Shown: positions 32,376-39,748 of the stretch, in pieces
How positions within the stretch are numbered: position 1 is the stretch's first letter
Layout of the letters: the number at the start of each line of letters is the position of its first letter
Origin: Planctomycetota bacterium
GTDB lineage: Bacteria; Planctomycetota; MHYJ01; JACPRB01
Direction of reading: 5' to 3'
DNA: 39,748 bases
Assembly (NCBI GenBank): GCA_016209705.1
Contig: JACQVR010000079.1
Coordinates: forward strand, 1-39,748
Notes under the pieces: model-generated
Seen by the model: the letters and a program-made list of their open reading frames with translations, nothing else
Database searches by the model: none
Told to the model about the DNA's origin: nothing
Translations under genes and position numbers: made by a program

Positions 32376-32382
32376 AGACATC

Positions 32383-32766
32383 ATGGCGGGAAAAGAAAAG
32401 ACCAAAACCGGCCCGCAGGAGCCGCGCAAGCTGAGCCATCAGACCACCAAGGTCTACCTCGACGCGGTGATGCAGAAGCTGTTCAAGGATCGGTGGCCGA
32501 AGCAGCTCGAAGCGCTGCTGGCCGGCGATCTCGGAACGCTCGATCTGTGCGCCCAGCACCTGGCCAAGAACCTCGGCTTTTTCGAACTTCTACACATCTT
32601 GTGCCTGGTGACCAGCACCCGGTTCGATCTGGAAGAGAAGGATCGCGTGAAGGCGGCCGACATGTGGCTCTGCTGGTACGGCGAGAACAAATCCAAATTG
32701 GAATGGGACAAGAAGGACGAAATCTGGAGGCTGCCCAACAACAAAGAAAAGATTGACCGCGCGTGA
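32383..32766 (+). CDS. hypothetical protein, small and soluble
   Basis: A 127-residue charged protein starting MAGKEKTKTGPQEPRK, predicted all-helical (VYLDAVMQKLFKDRWPKQLE, NLGFFELLHILCLVTS) and ending NKEKIDRA. No family recognised. It diverges from lexA with 86 bp between the start codons, so the LexA operator might affect it too. It ends 18 bp from the convergent protease gene, with a weak GCGCC-GAT-GGCGC hairpin in the gap. Confidence 0.65.
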   Translation: MAGKEKTKTGPQEPRKLSHQTTKVYLDAVMQKLFKDRWPKQLEALLAGDLGTLDLCAQHLAKNLGFFELLHILCLVTSTRFDLEEKDRVKAADMWLCWYGENKSKLEWDKKDEIWRLPNNKEKIDRA

Positions 32767-32784
32767 GCGCCGATGGCGCGAGCG

Positions 32785-34131
32785 TCATTCCTCCTCTTCG
32801 TCGCCGTAGTCCCCACCGCCCCCGATCTCGTCCTGCTTCAGGTCCCGCTGAGCGAGCTTGAGCTCCACTTCCTGCTCGGTGCCGTCGCGATCGACGGTCA
32901 GCTTGACGGTCTCGCCGGGCTTGCGCGCTCCCATGTCCCGGCGGAAATCCACCCAGGAGGCGAACGGGCGCCTGTCCACTTTGGTGATCAGATCGCCCGG
33001 CTTGAGATCGGACTTTTCCCCCGGCCCTCCCTTGTCGAGGCCGCCCACTTTGAAGCCCTTGCCTTCATAGTGATAGTCGGGAACGAATCCGTAGTAGCGG
33101 TTGCCGGCCTGCGCGTAGTACTCCTTCATCTGCTCCGGCTTGCCCAGCAGAAGCTTCGTATCGTGCCCTTCGAAGGCCTTCGCCTCGGCGTTCCAGCGCT
33201 TGTACTTCACCCAGACGACGCTGCCGGCGGGAAACGTCCCGACGACGCCGTGCAACCGGTTGGCGTTCTTGATGCGCTGGCCTCCGATGTGGTAGATGAT
33301 GTCGCCCAACTTGAGCCCCGCGCGCTCCGCGGGACAATCCTCTTCGAGCCCCGCGACGATGATGCCGTCACCGTAGTCACCGCAATTCTCGTACCGGTCG
33401 TCTCCGCACTCGGCGATCGTGACGCCGTCCAGATGCCCGCCCCACTGGCGGCCGCCCGCCATGAAATGGGGCAGGAACCGCCCGATCTGGGTGGATGGAA
33501 TCGCGTATCCGATGCCGGTGTTGACGCGATTCTGGAAGCGCTTGGTATCGATCCGGCCGTTGATGCCGACGACTTCACCCCGCAAGGTGATCAGCGGACC
33601 CCCGGAGTTCCCCGGATTGATCTGCGCGTCCGTCATGATGGCATCTTTGTAGCCGGGGTTGTCCAGATAGACGTGCAGCGCCGACACGATGCCGAACGTG
33701 ACGGTCGGCTCCCAGTTGTCTTCGCCCAACCGGAACGGATTGCCGATGGCGATGACCGGATCCCCCACGCGGAGCTGGTCGGAATCTCCCAGCGGCACGA
33801 ACGGGAGATTCTTGCCGTCGCGCACCTTGAGCACCGCCACGTCGTCCAGCGGGTGCCAGCCGACCAGATCGGCGGAGTACTGCTTCCCGCCGCTGAAGCG
33901 CACGTTCCATTCCTCGCCTCCACCGGCTACGTGATGGTTGGTCAGGATCCACCCGTCCGGGCTGATGCAGACGCCCGATCCGCCGCCGACGAAGACGTAG
34001 GCCGGACGGGCCTTTTCGACGACGGCGCGAACCGCCTTCTGGAAGGAGGCGACCGAAGGATCGTCCTGCGCCTGCGCGCCGGAGAGAGCGGCGATCGATG
34101 CCCACGCCGCCGCGATGGTCATGCGCCTCAT
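32785..34131 (-). CDS. DegP/HtrA-like S1C serine protease with PDZ domains (active)
   Basis: A 448-residue exported protease. A Sec signal is visible at 1-22 (MRRMTIAAAWASIAALSGAQAQ). The trypsin-like triad is complete: H67 (TNHHV), D97 (DDVAVLKV) and S176 (NPGNSGGP). Two PDZ-like regions follow (about 270-330 and 360-435), and an acidic tail ends GGGGDYGDEEEE. It probably degrades or refolds damaged envelope proteins. Start ATG 34131 has AGAGG eight bases ahead; the frame upstream lies in the gap. It is the last gene of a three-gene tandem, 14 bp after its neighbour. Confidence 0.9.
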   Translation of the reverse strand: MRRMTIAAAWASIAALSGAQAQDDPSVASFQKAVRAVVEKARPAYVFVGGGSGVCISPDGWILTNHHVAGGGEEWNVRFSGGKQYSADLVGWHPLDDVAVLKVRDGKNLPFVPLGDSDQLRVGDPVIAIGNPFRLGEDNWEPTVTFGIVSALHVYLDNPGYKDAIMTDAQINPGNSGGPLITLRGEVVGINGRIDTKRFQNRVNTGIGYAIPSTQIGRFLPHFMAGGRQWGGHLDGVTIAECGDDRYENCGDYGDGIIVAGLEEDCPAERAGLKLGDIIYHIGGQRIKNANRLHGVVGTFPAGSVVWVKYKRWNAEAKAFEGHDTKLLLGKPEQMKEYYAQAGNRYYGFVPDYHYEGKGFKVGGLDKGGPGEKSDLKPGDLITKVDRRPFASWVDFRRDMGARKPGETVKLTVDRDGTEQEVELKLAQRDLKQDEIGGGGDYGDEEEE

Positions 34132-34145
34132 GATCTTGACCTCTC

Positions 34146-35165
34146 TTAATTGGGATCTTCCCTCAGTTCCACTTTCACCTTCAGATCGTCCCACAGCTCG
34201 GACTTCGCGCTCTGGCGGCGAACGCCCAGCTCGACTTCATCCCCGATCTTCTTCTGGCTCAGCGCGGCACGGTACTCCTCGAGCGTCTTCACCCGTTTGC
34301 CGTCGACCAGCCGGATCACGTCGCCGTACTCGAGTCCCGCCTCTTCCGCCGGGGAATTGGGCACGATCCGCTCGATCACCACCCCTTTCACGCCTTCCTT
34401 GGGCTCCGCCGGAACGATGCCCGTCCAGGGAAGGTTCGCCTTCTCTCTCGCCACCGCTTTGCTTTTCTTCAGATCGGTCAGCGCCTTCTCGATGGGCTTC
34501 AGCTTCGTGGCGAATCCTACCCCGCCCGACTGGCCCCATTGGGTGCCCGGCCGCACCTGAGACACGATGCCGAGGAGCTCGCCGTTCAACGTCACCAGCG
34601 GCGCTCCCGCGTTGCCGTAATTGATCTCGGCATCCGTCTGAAGCGCCGTGTCGTCCATTCGCTTCAACGCGCTCAGAATGCCTTGATTGACGGTCGGCGC
34701 GTACCGGTCGGGGCTTCGGCCGATGATCGCGACGAAATCTCCCACCTTGGCCTCTTCCACCTTGGCCCGCGGAAGGACGGGAAGGTCCTTGGCTTCGATT
34801 TTCAGTAACGCGACGTCCAGCTCGCCGTTGGACCCCAGCCGCTTTCCTTCATACTGACGGCCGTCGTACGTCGTGACGGTGATCCGCTGGATTTCGCCTT
34901 CCAGATTGAACGCCGTGGTCACGATGTATCCGTCCGGGCTGAAGACGGTCCCCGAAACCGGCTCCATCGGCCTACTGTTATAGTCCCCTTTCGTGCCTCC
35001 CCCCCGCCGGCCGCCGGCGTCCTTTCGCTCCACATCGATCGAGACCACGGAGCGGCCTACCGTGTCCCGCAGCGCCTGCAACGTTCGGGCCATCGCGAGG
35101 CGCGGATCGTCCTGCGGCGCCGCGGCGATCCAGCCCAGGGCTCCCAGAATGACGAATGCGCGCAT
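34146..35165 (-). CDS. DegP-like pseudoprotease with PDZ domain
   Basis: A 339-residue secreted relative of the next protease, with signal peptide MRAFVILGALGWIAAAP and C-terminal PDZ (about 245-330; GIVPAEPKEGVKGVVIERIV, SPAEEAGLEYGDVIRLVDG). The triad is broken. The TNHHV box reads TTAFN (83-87), so the His is lost. The GNSGGP box reads GNAGAP (184-189), so Ser is Ala. Asp 117 (LDVALLKI) remains. It therefore binds rather than cuts. GAAAGGA six bases before the ATG supports the start. Confidence 0.87.
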   Translation of the reverse strand: MRAFVILGALGWIAAAPQDDPRLAMARTLQALRDTVGRSVVSIDVERKDAGGRRGGGTKGDYNSRPMEPVSGTVFSPDGYIVTTAFNLEGEIQRITVTTYDGRQYEGKRLGSNGELDVALLKIEAKDLPVLPRAKVEEAKVGDFVAIIGRSPDRYAPTVNQGILSALKRMDDTALQTDAEINYGNAGAPLVTLNGELLGIVSQVRPGTQWGQSGGVGFATKLKPIEKALTDLKKSKAVAREKANLPWTGIVPAEPKEGVKGVVIERIVPNSPAEEAGLEYGDVIRLVDGKRVKTLEEYRAALSQKKIGDEVELGVRRQSAKSELWDDLKVKVELREDPN

Positions 35166-35180
35166 GGCGGGTCCTTTCTC

Positions 35181-36155
35181 TTATTTTTTCCGATCGAGCT
35201 GGACCGTCAGTTCGCTGACCAACCCCTCGTCGTCGATTTTCAGGAAGATGGTGCTTCCGGCCCTGAGGGCCTTCAGGGCGTCGTTCAGCTCCTGGGCGGA
35301 CTTCACCGGAGTCGAGCCGATCGCCAAGATGCGGATTCCCCGAATCAAGCCCATCCGCTCGGCCGGCGAGCCTTTCTCCACCTTGTCTACGATGACGCGC
35401 CCGGCCCGGTCGAGGAACGTCGCGCCCAAATACCCTTCTCCCGCCTCCCCGCCCGCCACGACGTCCACGGCGCGCTCGCCGGATTTGAGCCGCTCGACGG
35501 CGGGCTTGAGAACGTCGACCGGGATCGCCGCCCCGAGGAACCGGCTGGGCGAATAGTTCAGCGTCACGAACCCCACCATTCGGCCCTTGACGTCCAGGAG
35601 GGGAGCGCCTTCCATGCCGACGTTGACCGCGGCCGTGGTTTCGATGACCGTGCCGGTGTACGTGGCGTTGGCGCGATCTTCCGTCAACCGGTACCGGCCG
35701 CTGATGAGGCCCGCGTTCAGGGCCGCCGCGTCATTGTTGATGATGGCGTTGGCCGCGTTGCCGATCGTGTACGCGACGTCGCCGACCTTCACGGCGCTCG
35801 AATCGCCCCACGCGATCGGCTTGAGCGGGCCGCGCGGCTTCACGCGCAAGAGCGAAATCTCGTGGCTCCGGTCCGTGGCCACGAGCTCCGCGGGCAGAAA
35901 CCGAGGCCCGTGAAACCAGACCCGGATGTTGGAGGCCCCTTCGGGCGCGATCGAGTAGGATGTCAAGATGAGCCCTTCCGGGTCCAGCACCACGCCGGTG
36001 CCGGAACGCTCGCCCAGCGGCGCCATGGTGCGGATGCCGACGACGGAGTCGACGGTGGCGTCGTAGACGTCCGCCTGGGACTCCGCCGCGGCCTGGGCGA
36101 AGGCCGGCGCGGGAGCCAGGAGGAGCGACAGCGCGATCCAAGGTTGTTTCATCAT
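35181..36155 (-). CDS. DegP-like pseudoprotease with PDZ domain, more diverged
   Basis: A 324-residue exported protein (signal MMKQPWIALSLLLAPAPAFA). The S1C scaffold is clear (SGTGVVLDPEGLILTSYSIA, GDVAYTIGN, GFVTLNYSPSRFLGAAIP) and a PDZ ends it (KVEKGSPAERMGLIRGIRILAIG). All three active-site residues are changed: His box TSYSI (65-69, Ser 68), Asp to Glu 99 (HEISLLRV), and Ser box GMEGAP (180-185, Glu 182). It is first in the tandem, 15 bp before the next gene. The open frame extends upstream to 36371, but that part lacks coding character. Confidence 0.87.
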   Translation of the reverse strand: MMKQPWIALSLLLAPAPAFAQAAAESQADVYDATVDSVVGIRTMAPLGERSGTGVVLDPEGLILTSYSIAPEGASNIRVWFHGPRFLPAELVATDRSHEISLLRVKPRGPLKPIAWGDSSAVKVGDVAYTIGNAANAIINNDAAALNAGLISGRYRLTEDRANATYTGTVIETTAAVNVGMEGAPLLDVKGRMVGFVTLNYSPSRFLGAAIPVDVLKPAVERLKSGERAVDVVAGGEAGEGYLGATFLDRAGRVIVDKVEKGSPAERMGLIRGIRILAIGSTPVKSAQELNDALKALRAGSTIFLKIDDEGLVSELTVQLDRKK

Positions 36156-36185
36156 GGGGGTAAGCCAAAAAAATCTTATCACCTT

Positions 36186-36191
36186 ATTATA
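36186..36191 (-). promoter_or_regulatory. consensus -10 TATAAT of the protease tandem
   Basis: TATAAT (minus strand) is a perfect -10. The start point would lie about 23 nt before ATG 36155. The leader has a T-run but no Shine-Dalgarno. It faces away from the proS promoter. Confidence 0.5.
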
Positions 36192-36275
36192 CGCAGGATC
36201 GGCGGGAGTCGGCAGGCGTTTCCGGAAATTGGCGGCGGCGGGAAGCCGGAGGTGGCCTTGCCGCGCGGCGTTTGC

Positions 36276-36281
36276 TATAAA
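36276..36281 (+). promoter_or_regulatory. -10-like TATAAA of proS
   Basis: TATAAA lies 10 nt before ATG 36292 (13 before ATG 36295). A leader of about 3-6 nt is predicted. Confidence 0.45.
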
Positions 36282-36291
36282 CGCCGGGCTT

Positions 36292-38019
36292 ATGATGCGC
36301 TGGAGCCGGTCCTTTCTTCCGACGCTGCGCGAGGCGCCCTCCGACGCCGAGAGCGCCAGCCACAAGCTCATGGTCCGCGCCGGTCTGGTGCGGCAGCTTT
36401 CCGCGGGCGTCTATTCCTGGCTTCCCCTGGGGGTCCGGGTGCTCGACCGCATCCGCGCCATCGTTCGGGAGGAGATGAATCGCGCGGGCGCGATCGAGGT
36501 CTATCTGCCCGTCCTGCACCCCGCCGAGCTGTGGAAAGAAACCGGCCGGCTGGACGCCTACGGCGATGCCCTGTGCAAGTTCACGGACCGGAAGGGCCAC
36601 CTCAACGTGCTGGGTCCCACGCACGAGGAAGTGATCACGGATCTCGTCCGCAACGCGAACTTCTCGTACCGCGACCTGCCGGTCAATCTGTACCAGATCC
36701 AGACCAAGATTCGCGACGAGCCGCGCCCCCGCTTCGGCGTCATCCGGACCCGCGAGTTCATCATGAAGGACGCCTATTCTTTCGATGCCGACCCGGCGGG
36801 TCTGGATCGCTCCTACGAAGCCATGTACGCCGCCTACGTGCGCATTTTCACGCGTTGCGGCCTCCGGTTCCGCCCCGTCGAGGCGGATACGGGCCTCATC
36901 GGCGGCGACGTTTCCCATGAATTCATGGCGATGGCCGACGCCGGCGAGGATCTGGTCGTCCATTGCGCCGCCTGCGGATACGCGGCCAACCGCGAAAAAG
37001 CCGAAAGCCGCGCTCCCGAGGGCGAGCCGGACGCCGCCGACCTGACGCCCATTCTCCCCCCGATGAAGCAGGTCACGACCCCCGGCCAGAGGACCGTCGA
37101 GCAGGTCGCCGCCTTTCTGGGCGTGACCCCGAGCGGAATCGTCAAGACGATTCTCTTCCGCACCGAACAGGGATTTCTCGCCGCGCTCGTCCGCGGGGAC
37201 CACGACGTGAACCCGCTGAAACTCCAGCGCGCGGCGCGCGTCTCGGCGCTCGACATGGCCACCGCCGACGAGATCCAGAAAGAAACGGGCGGGCCGATCG
37301 GCTTCAGCGGCCCGGTCAACCTCAAAATGCGGATCCTGGCCGATTCCGCGCTGAAGAGCATGAAAAATTTCGTCACCGGGGGGAATCGCCCCGACCTTCA
37401 TCTCATCAACGTCAATCTGCATCGGGACTTCGAGTCCGAAGCGTTCGCGGATCTCCGGTACGTCCAGGAAGGCGAGGCCTGCCCTCGATGCGCGGCGCCG
37501 CTGGCCTTCGCCACCGGCATCGAAGTCGGCCATGTCTTCAAGCTGGGAACGAAATATTCGACCGCGATGCGCTGCGAATTTCTCGACGGGACGGGAACGC
37601 GGCGGCCCATGATCATGGGATGCTACGGGATCGGCATCACGCGCATCGCCGCCGCCGCGATCGAAAACCATCACGACGACGCTGGGATCGCCTGGCCCAA
37701 GGAGCTGGCGCCGTTCCAGATCGAGGTCCTCAGCCTCAAAGGGAAAGACGACCGGATCCCGCCCCTGGCCGAATCCGCCGTCCAAGCGTTGGAGCAGGCC
37801 GGATTCGACGTCCTGTGGGACGATCGAGACGAGTCGCCCGGCGCCAAGTTCGCCGATTCCGACCTGATCGGGATTCCCCTGCGCGTCGTGGTGGGCAAAC
37901 GCACGGTCGAGGGGGGTACGGTGGACGTGAAATCGCGCCGGAAGCCCGAGCAACGATCCGTCCCGGTGAAGGAGTTTGTAAACGCCGTACAGGAGGAGTG
38001 GAATGCGTATCGGCCGTAG
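36292..38019 (+). CDS. proS: prolyl-tRNA synthetase, bacterial type
   Basis: A 575-residue class II synthetase that charges tRNA-Pro. Class II motifs: motif 1 around QLSAGVYSWLPLGVRVLDRI, motif 2 RTREFIMKDAYSFD, motif 3 GCYGIGITRI. The inserted editing domain typical of bacterial ProRS lies between about 240 and 380 (TVEQVAAFLGVTPSGIVKT, ALVRGDHDVN). A C-terminal anticodon-binding domain follows (IEVLSLKG to EEWNAYRP). Length is as expected (E. coli 572). Two ATGs (36292, 36295) can serve as the start. It overlaps the next gene by 17 bp. Confidence 0.95.
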   Translation: MMRWSRSFLPTLREAPSDAESASHKLMVRAGLVRQLSAGVYSWLPLGVRVLDRIRAIVREEMNRAGAIEVYLPVLHPAELWKETGRLDAYGDALCKFTDRKGHLNVLGPTHEEVITDLVRNANFSYRDLPVNLYQIQTKIRDEPRPRFGVIRTREFIMKDAYSFDADPAGLDRSYEAMYAAYVRIFTRCGLRFRPVEADTGLIGGDVSHEFMAMADAGEDLVVHCAACGYAANREKAESRAPEGEPDAADLTPILPPMKQVTTPGQRTVEQVAAFLGVTPSGIVKTILFRTEQGFLAALVRGDHDVNPLKLQRAARVSALDMATADEIQKETGGPIGFSGPVNLKMRILADSALKSMKNFVTGGNRPDLHLINVNLHRDFESEAFADLRYVQEGEACPRCAAPLAFATGIEVGHVFKLGTKYSTAMRCEFLDGTGTRRPMIMGCYGIGITRIAAAAIENHHDDAGIAWPKELAPFQIEVLSLKGKDDRIPPLAESAVQALEQAGFDVLWDDRDESPGAKFADSDLIGIPLRVVVGKRTVEGGTVDVKSRRKPEQRSVPVKEFVNAVQEEWNAYRP

Positions 38020-38659
38020 GAGTCCAGTGGTTCGCTTTTTCTCCGTGCTCTCCGTCTTCTCCGCGATCTCGTCTCTGTTGGCGGGGTGCGGGGGAAGCCA
38101 TGCGCAACTTTCCGACGCGGAGCTCTTCGGCCCGGACGAGGGCCGCGGGCTGGCGATCAAAGTGAGTTATCTGCGGTACGATTACCGGCCCGACCCCAAA
38201 ACGCGCACCAACCGACTCGGCCATTCCTACTTCTTGATGATGTCCGAAGGGTGGAAAAACAAGCGCGGCAGCGACGCGAACGAGCCGTTCCAGAAGATCT
38301 TCCGCGATCCGTTCTATTCGGACTCGATTCAGGACGAAATCCTGATAGCGCTCGTCCGCCGCATGGAGGCGGCCGGCTTTCACGAGCTCCGCGAAACACC
38401 CCTCGAGAGCATCGATCTGGATCTGCTGCGCCGCGTCGAGCAAACCCAGGATGCCCGAACCGCCGGCCGCATCCGCGTCATCACGGTGGAAACCGATAAA
38501 TTCAGGAAGACCGTAACCTACAACGACAACGACGATGCGCGGGGAACCGAGCCGGGACCCCTGAACACGATTTTTTGGCATGTGCAGCGCGAAATCCTGT
38601 TGCTGGCGCCGCAATACACCGTGCAGGTCTCGGCGGGGGCGCTGGAAAAGCTAAAATAA
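38003..38659 (+). CDS. predicted lipoprotein, function unknown
   Basis: A 218-residue protein with a lipoprotein signal ending LLAGC (Cys 29) and an alpha/beta mature part (AIKVSYLRYDYRPDPKTRT, ITVETDKFRKTVTYNDN) without a recognised family. ATG 38003 lies inside the proS end and has AGGAGG six bases ahead, so it is expressed with proS. The hydrophobic core (residues 11-22, RFFSVLSVFSAI) is encoded by CTCCGTGCTCTCCGTCTTCT-type sequence, the same words as the CACGGAG repeat family at 16049-16552. Confidence 0.7.
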   Translation: MRIGRRSPVVRFFSVLSVFSAISSLLAGCGGSHAQLSDAELFGPDEGRGLAIKVSYLRYDYRPDPKTRTNRLGHSYFLMMSEGWKNKRGSDANEPFQKIFRDPFYSDSIQDEILIALVRRMEAAGFHELRETPLESIDLDLLRRVEQTQDARTAGRIRVITVETDKFRKTVTYNDNDDARGTEPGPLNTIFWHVQREILLLAPQYTVQVSAGALEKLK

Positions 38660-38732
38660 ATAGGCGACGGCAGCTTTTCCCGCCGCTTGTCCATGCCAAA
38701 ATAGCAGTCCGCGGAGATCCTCCAGAACGAAA

Positions 38733-38761
38733 TGCAATCCATTTCCCTTGAAATGGTTGCA
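38733..38761. promoter_or_regulatory. inverted repeat TGCAA-(T)-CCATTT / AAATGG-TTGCA upstream of clpB
   Basis: TGCAATCCATTT (38733-38744) and AAATGGTTGCA (38751-38761) are reverse complements except for one bulged T, around CCCTTG. It lies about 20 bp upstream of the sigma-54-like element. It is neither CIRCE nor HAIR. Probably a regulator-binding site. Confidence 0.55.
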
Positions 38762-38781
38762 GTTGAATCTCCACGGCTTCC

Positions 38782-38797
38782 TGGCACGCGTCTTGCG
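38782..38797 (+). promoter_or_regulatory. sigma-54-like promoter of clpB (TGGCACG-N4-TTGC)
   Basis: TGGCACGCGTCTTGC matches the -24/-12 consensus, with GG and GC separated by exactly 10 bp. The start point expected 12 nt on would be 38808, one base before the GTG. No sigma-70 -10 is visible in this gap. Confidence 0.5.
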
Positions 38798-38808
38798 TAA
38801 GCACGCCT

Positions 38809-39748
<940 letters not shown>

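Noticed and set aside
36156..36371. N-terminal extension of the first pseudoprotease
   Set aside because: It crosses a perfect TATAAT and the divergent proS promoter; the signal peptide begins at 36155.
38741..38775. Heat-shock sigma-32 promoter starting at CCCTTGAA
   Set aside because: No CCCCAT-type -10 at the needed distance; the word lies in the loop of the inverted repeat.

Overview
The window is about 39.7 kb of GC-rich bacterial DNA carrying roughly 36 protein genes, most of them compact and often overlapping. Lipoprotein and Sec signal peptides with several DegP-like periplasmic proteins suggest a diderm. ECF sigma/zinc anti-sigma pairs, a membrane Ser/Thr kinase with zinc ribbons, Uma2 nucleases and abundant intergenic palindromic repeats suggest an environmental Planctomycetota-like lineage. 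That placement is an inference. No rRNA or tRNA gene, CRISPR array or IS transposase was seen.

Layout. 1-3.9 kb: two ECF sigma/anti-sigma pairs facing tail to tail. 4-9.3 kb: CstA transporter, two Uma2 nuclease paralogues, small membrane protein, aldo/keto reductase, lipoprotein and an XPF/ERCC4-type nuclease. 9.3-12.7 kb (minus): kinase, ispF, cysS. 12.7-13.4 kb: a noncoding stretch with a good sigma-70 promoter reading into a hairpin-rich segment, a candidate small RNA. 13.4-16 kb: glutamine-dependent NAD synthetase followed by NAD kinase (NAD to NADP). 16-16.6 kb: a nested palindromic repeat island. 16.6-23.5 kb: MFS exporter, EamA transporter, TIGR01777 epimerase, GAF protein, a hypothetical and an M61 peptidase. 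23.5-25.2 kb: apparent remnants of an ATPase plus partner module. 25.3-32.3 kb (minus): an SOS-type operon reading lexA, GxxExxY gene, DUF6504-like gene, Y-family polymerase, dnaE2 and an orphan N6-adenine methyltransferase, led by a promoter with a perfect LexA palindrome in its spacer. 32.8-36.2 kb (minus): three tandem DegP-like proteins of which only the last keeps the Ser-protease triad. 36.3-39.7 kb: proS, a lipoprotein and the start of clpB behind a sigma-54-like promoter.

Two themes recur. First, many genes that lead transcription units have a -10-like hexamer only 6-10 nt before the start codon and no Shine-Dalgarno, which predicts leaderless mRNAs; genes inside operons tend to use Shine-Dalgarno sites or ATGA overlaps. 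Second, at least seven kinds of short 7-9 bp repeats, often as inverted arms, occupy the gaps between genes and in places have become protein sequence: an in-frame loop in DnaE2, the first residues of the GxxExxY protein, and the hydrophobic core of a lipoprotein signal peptide.
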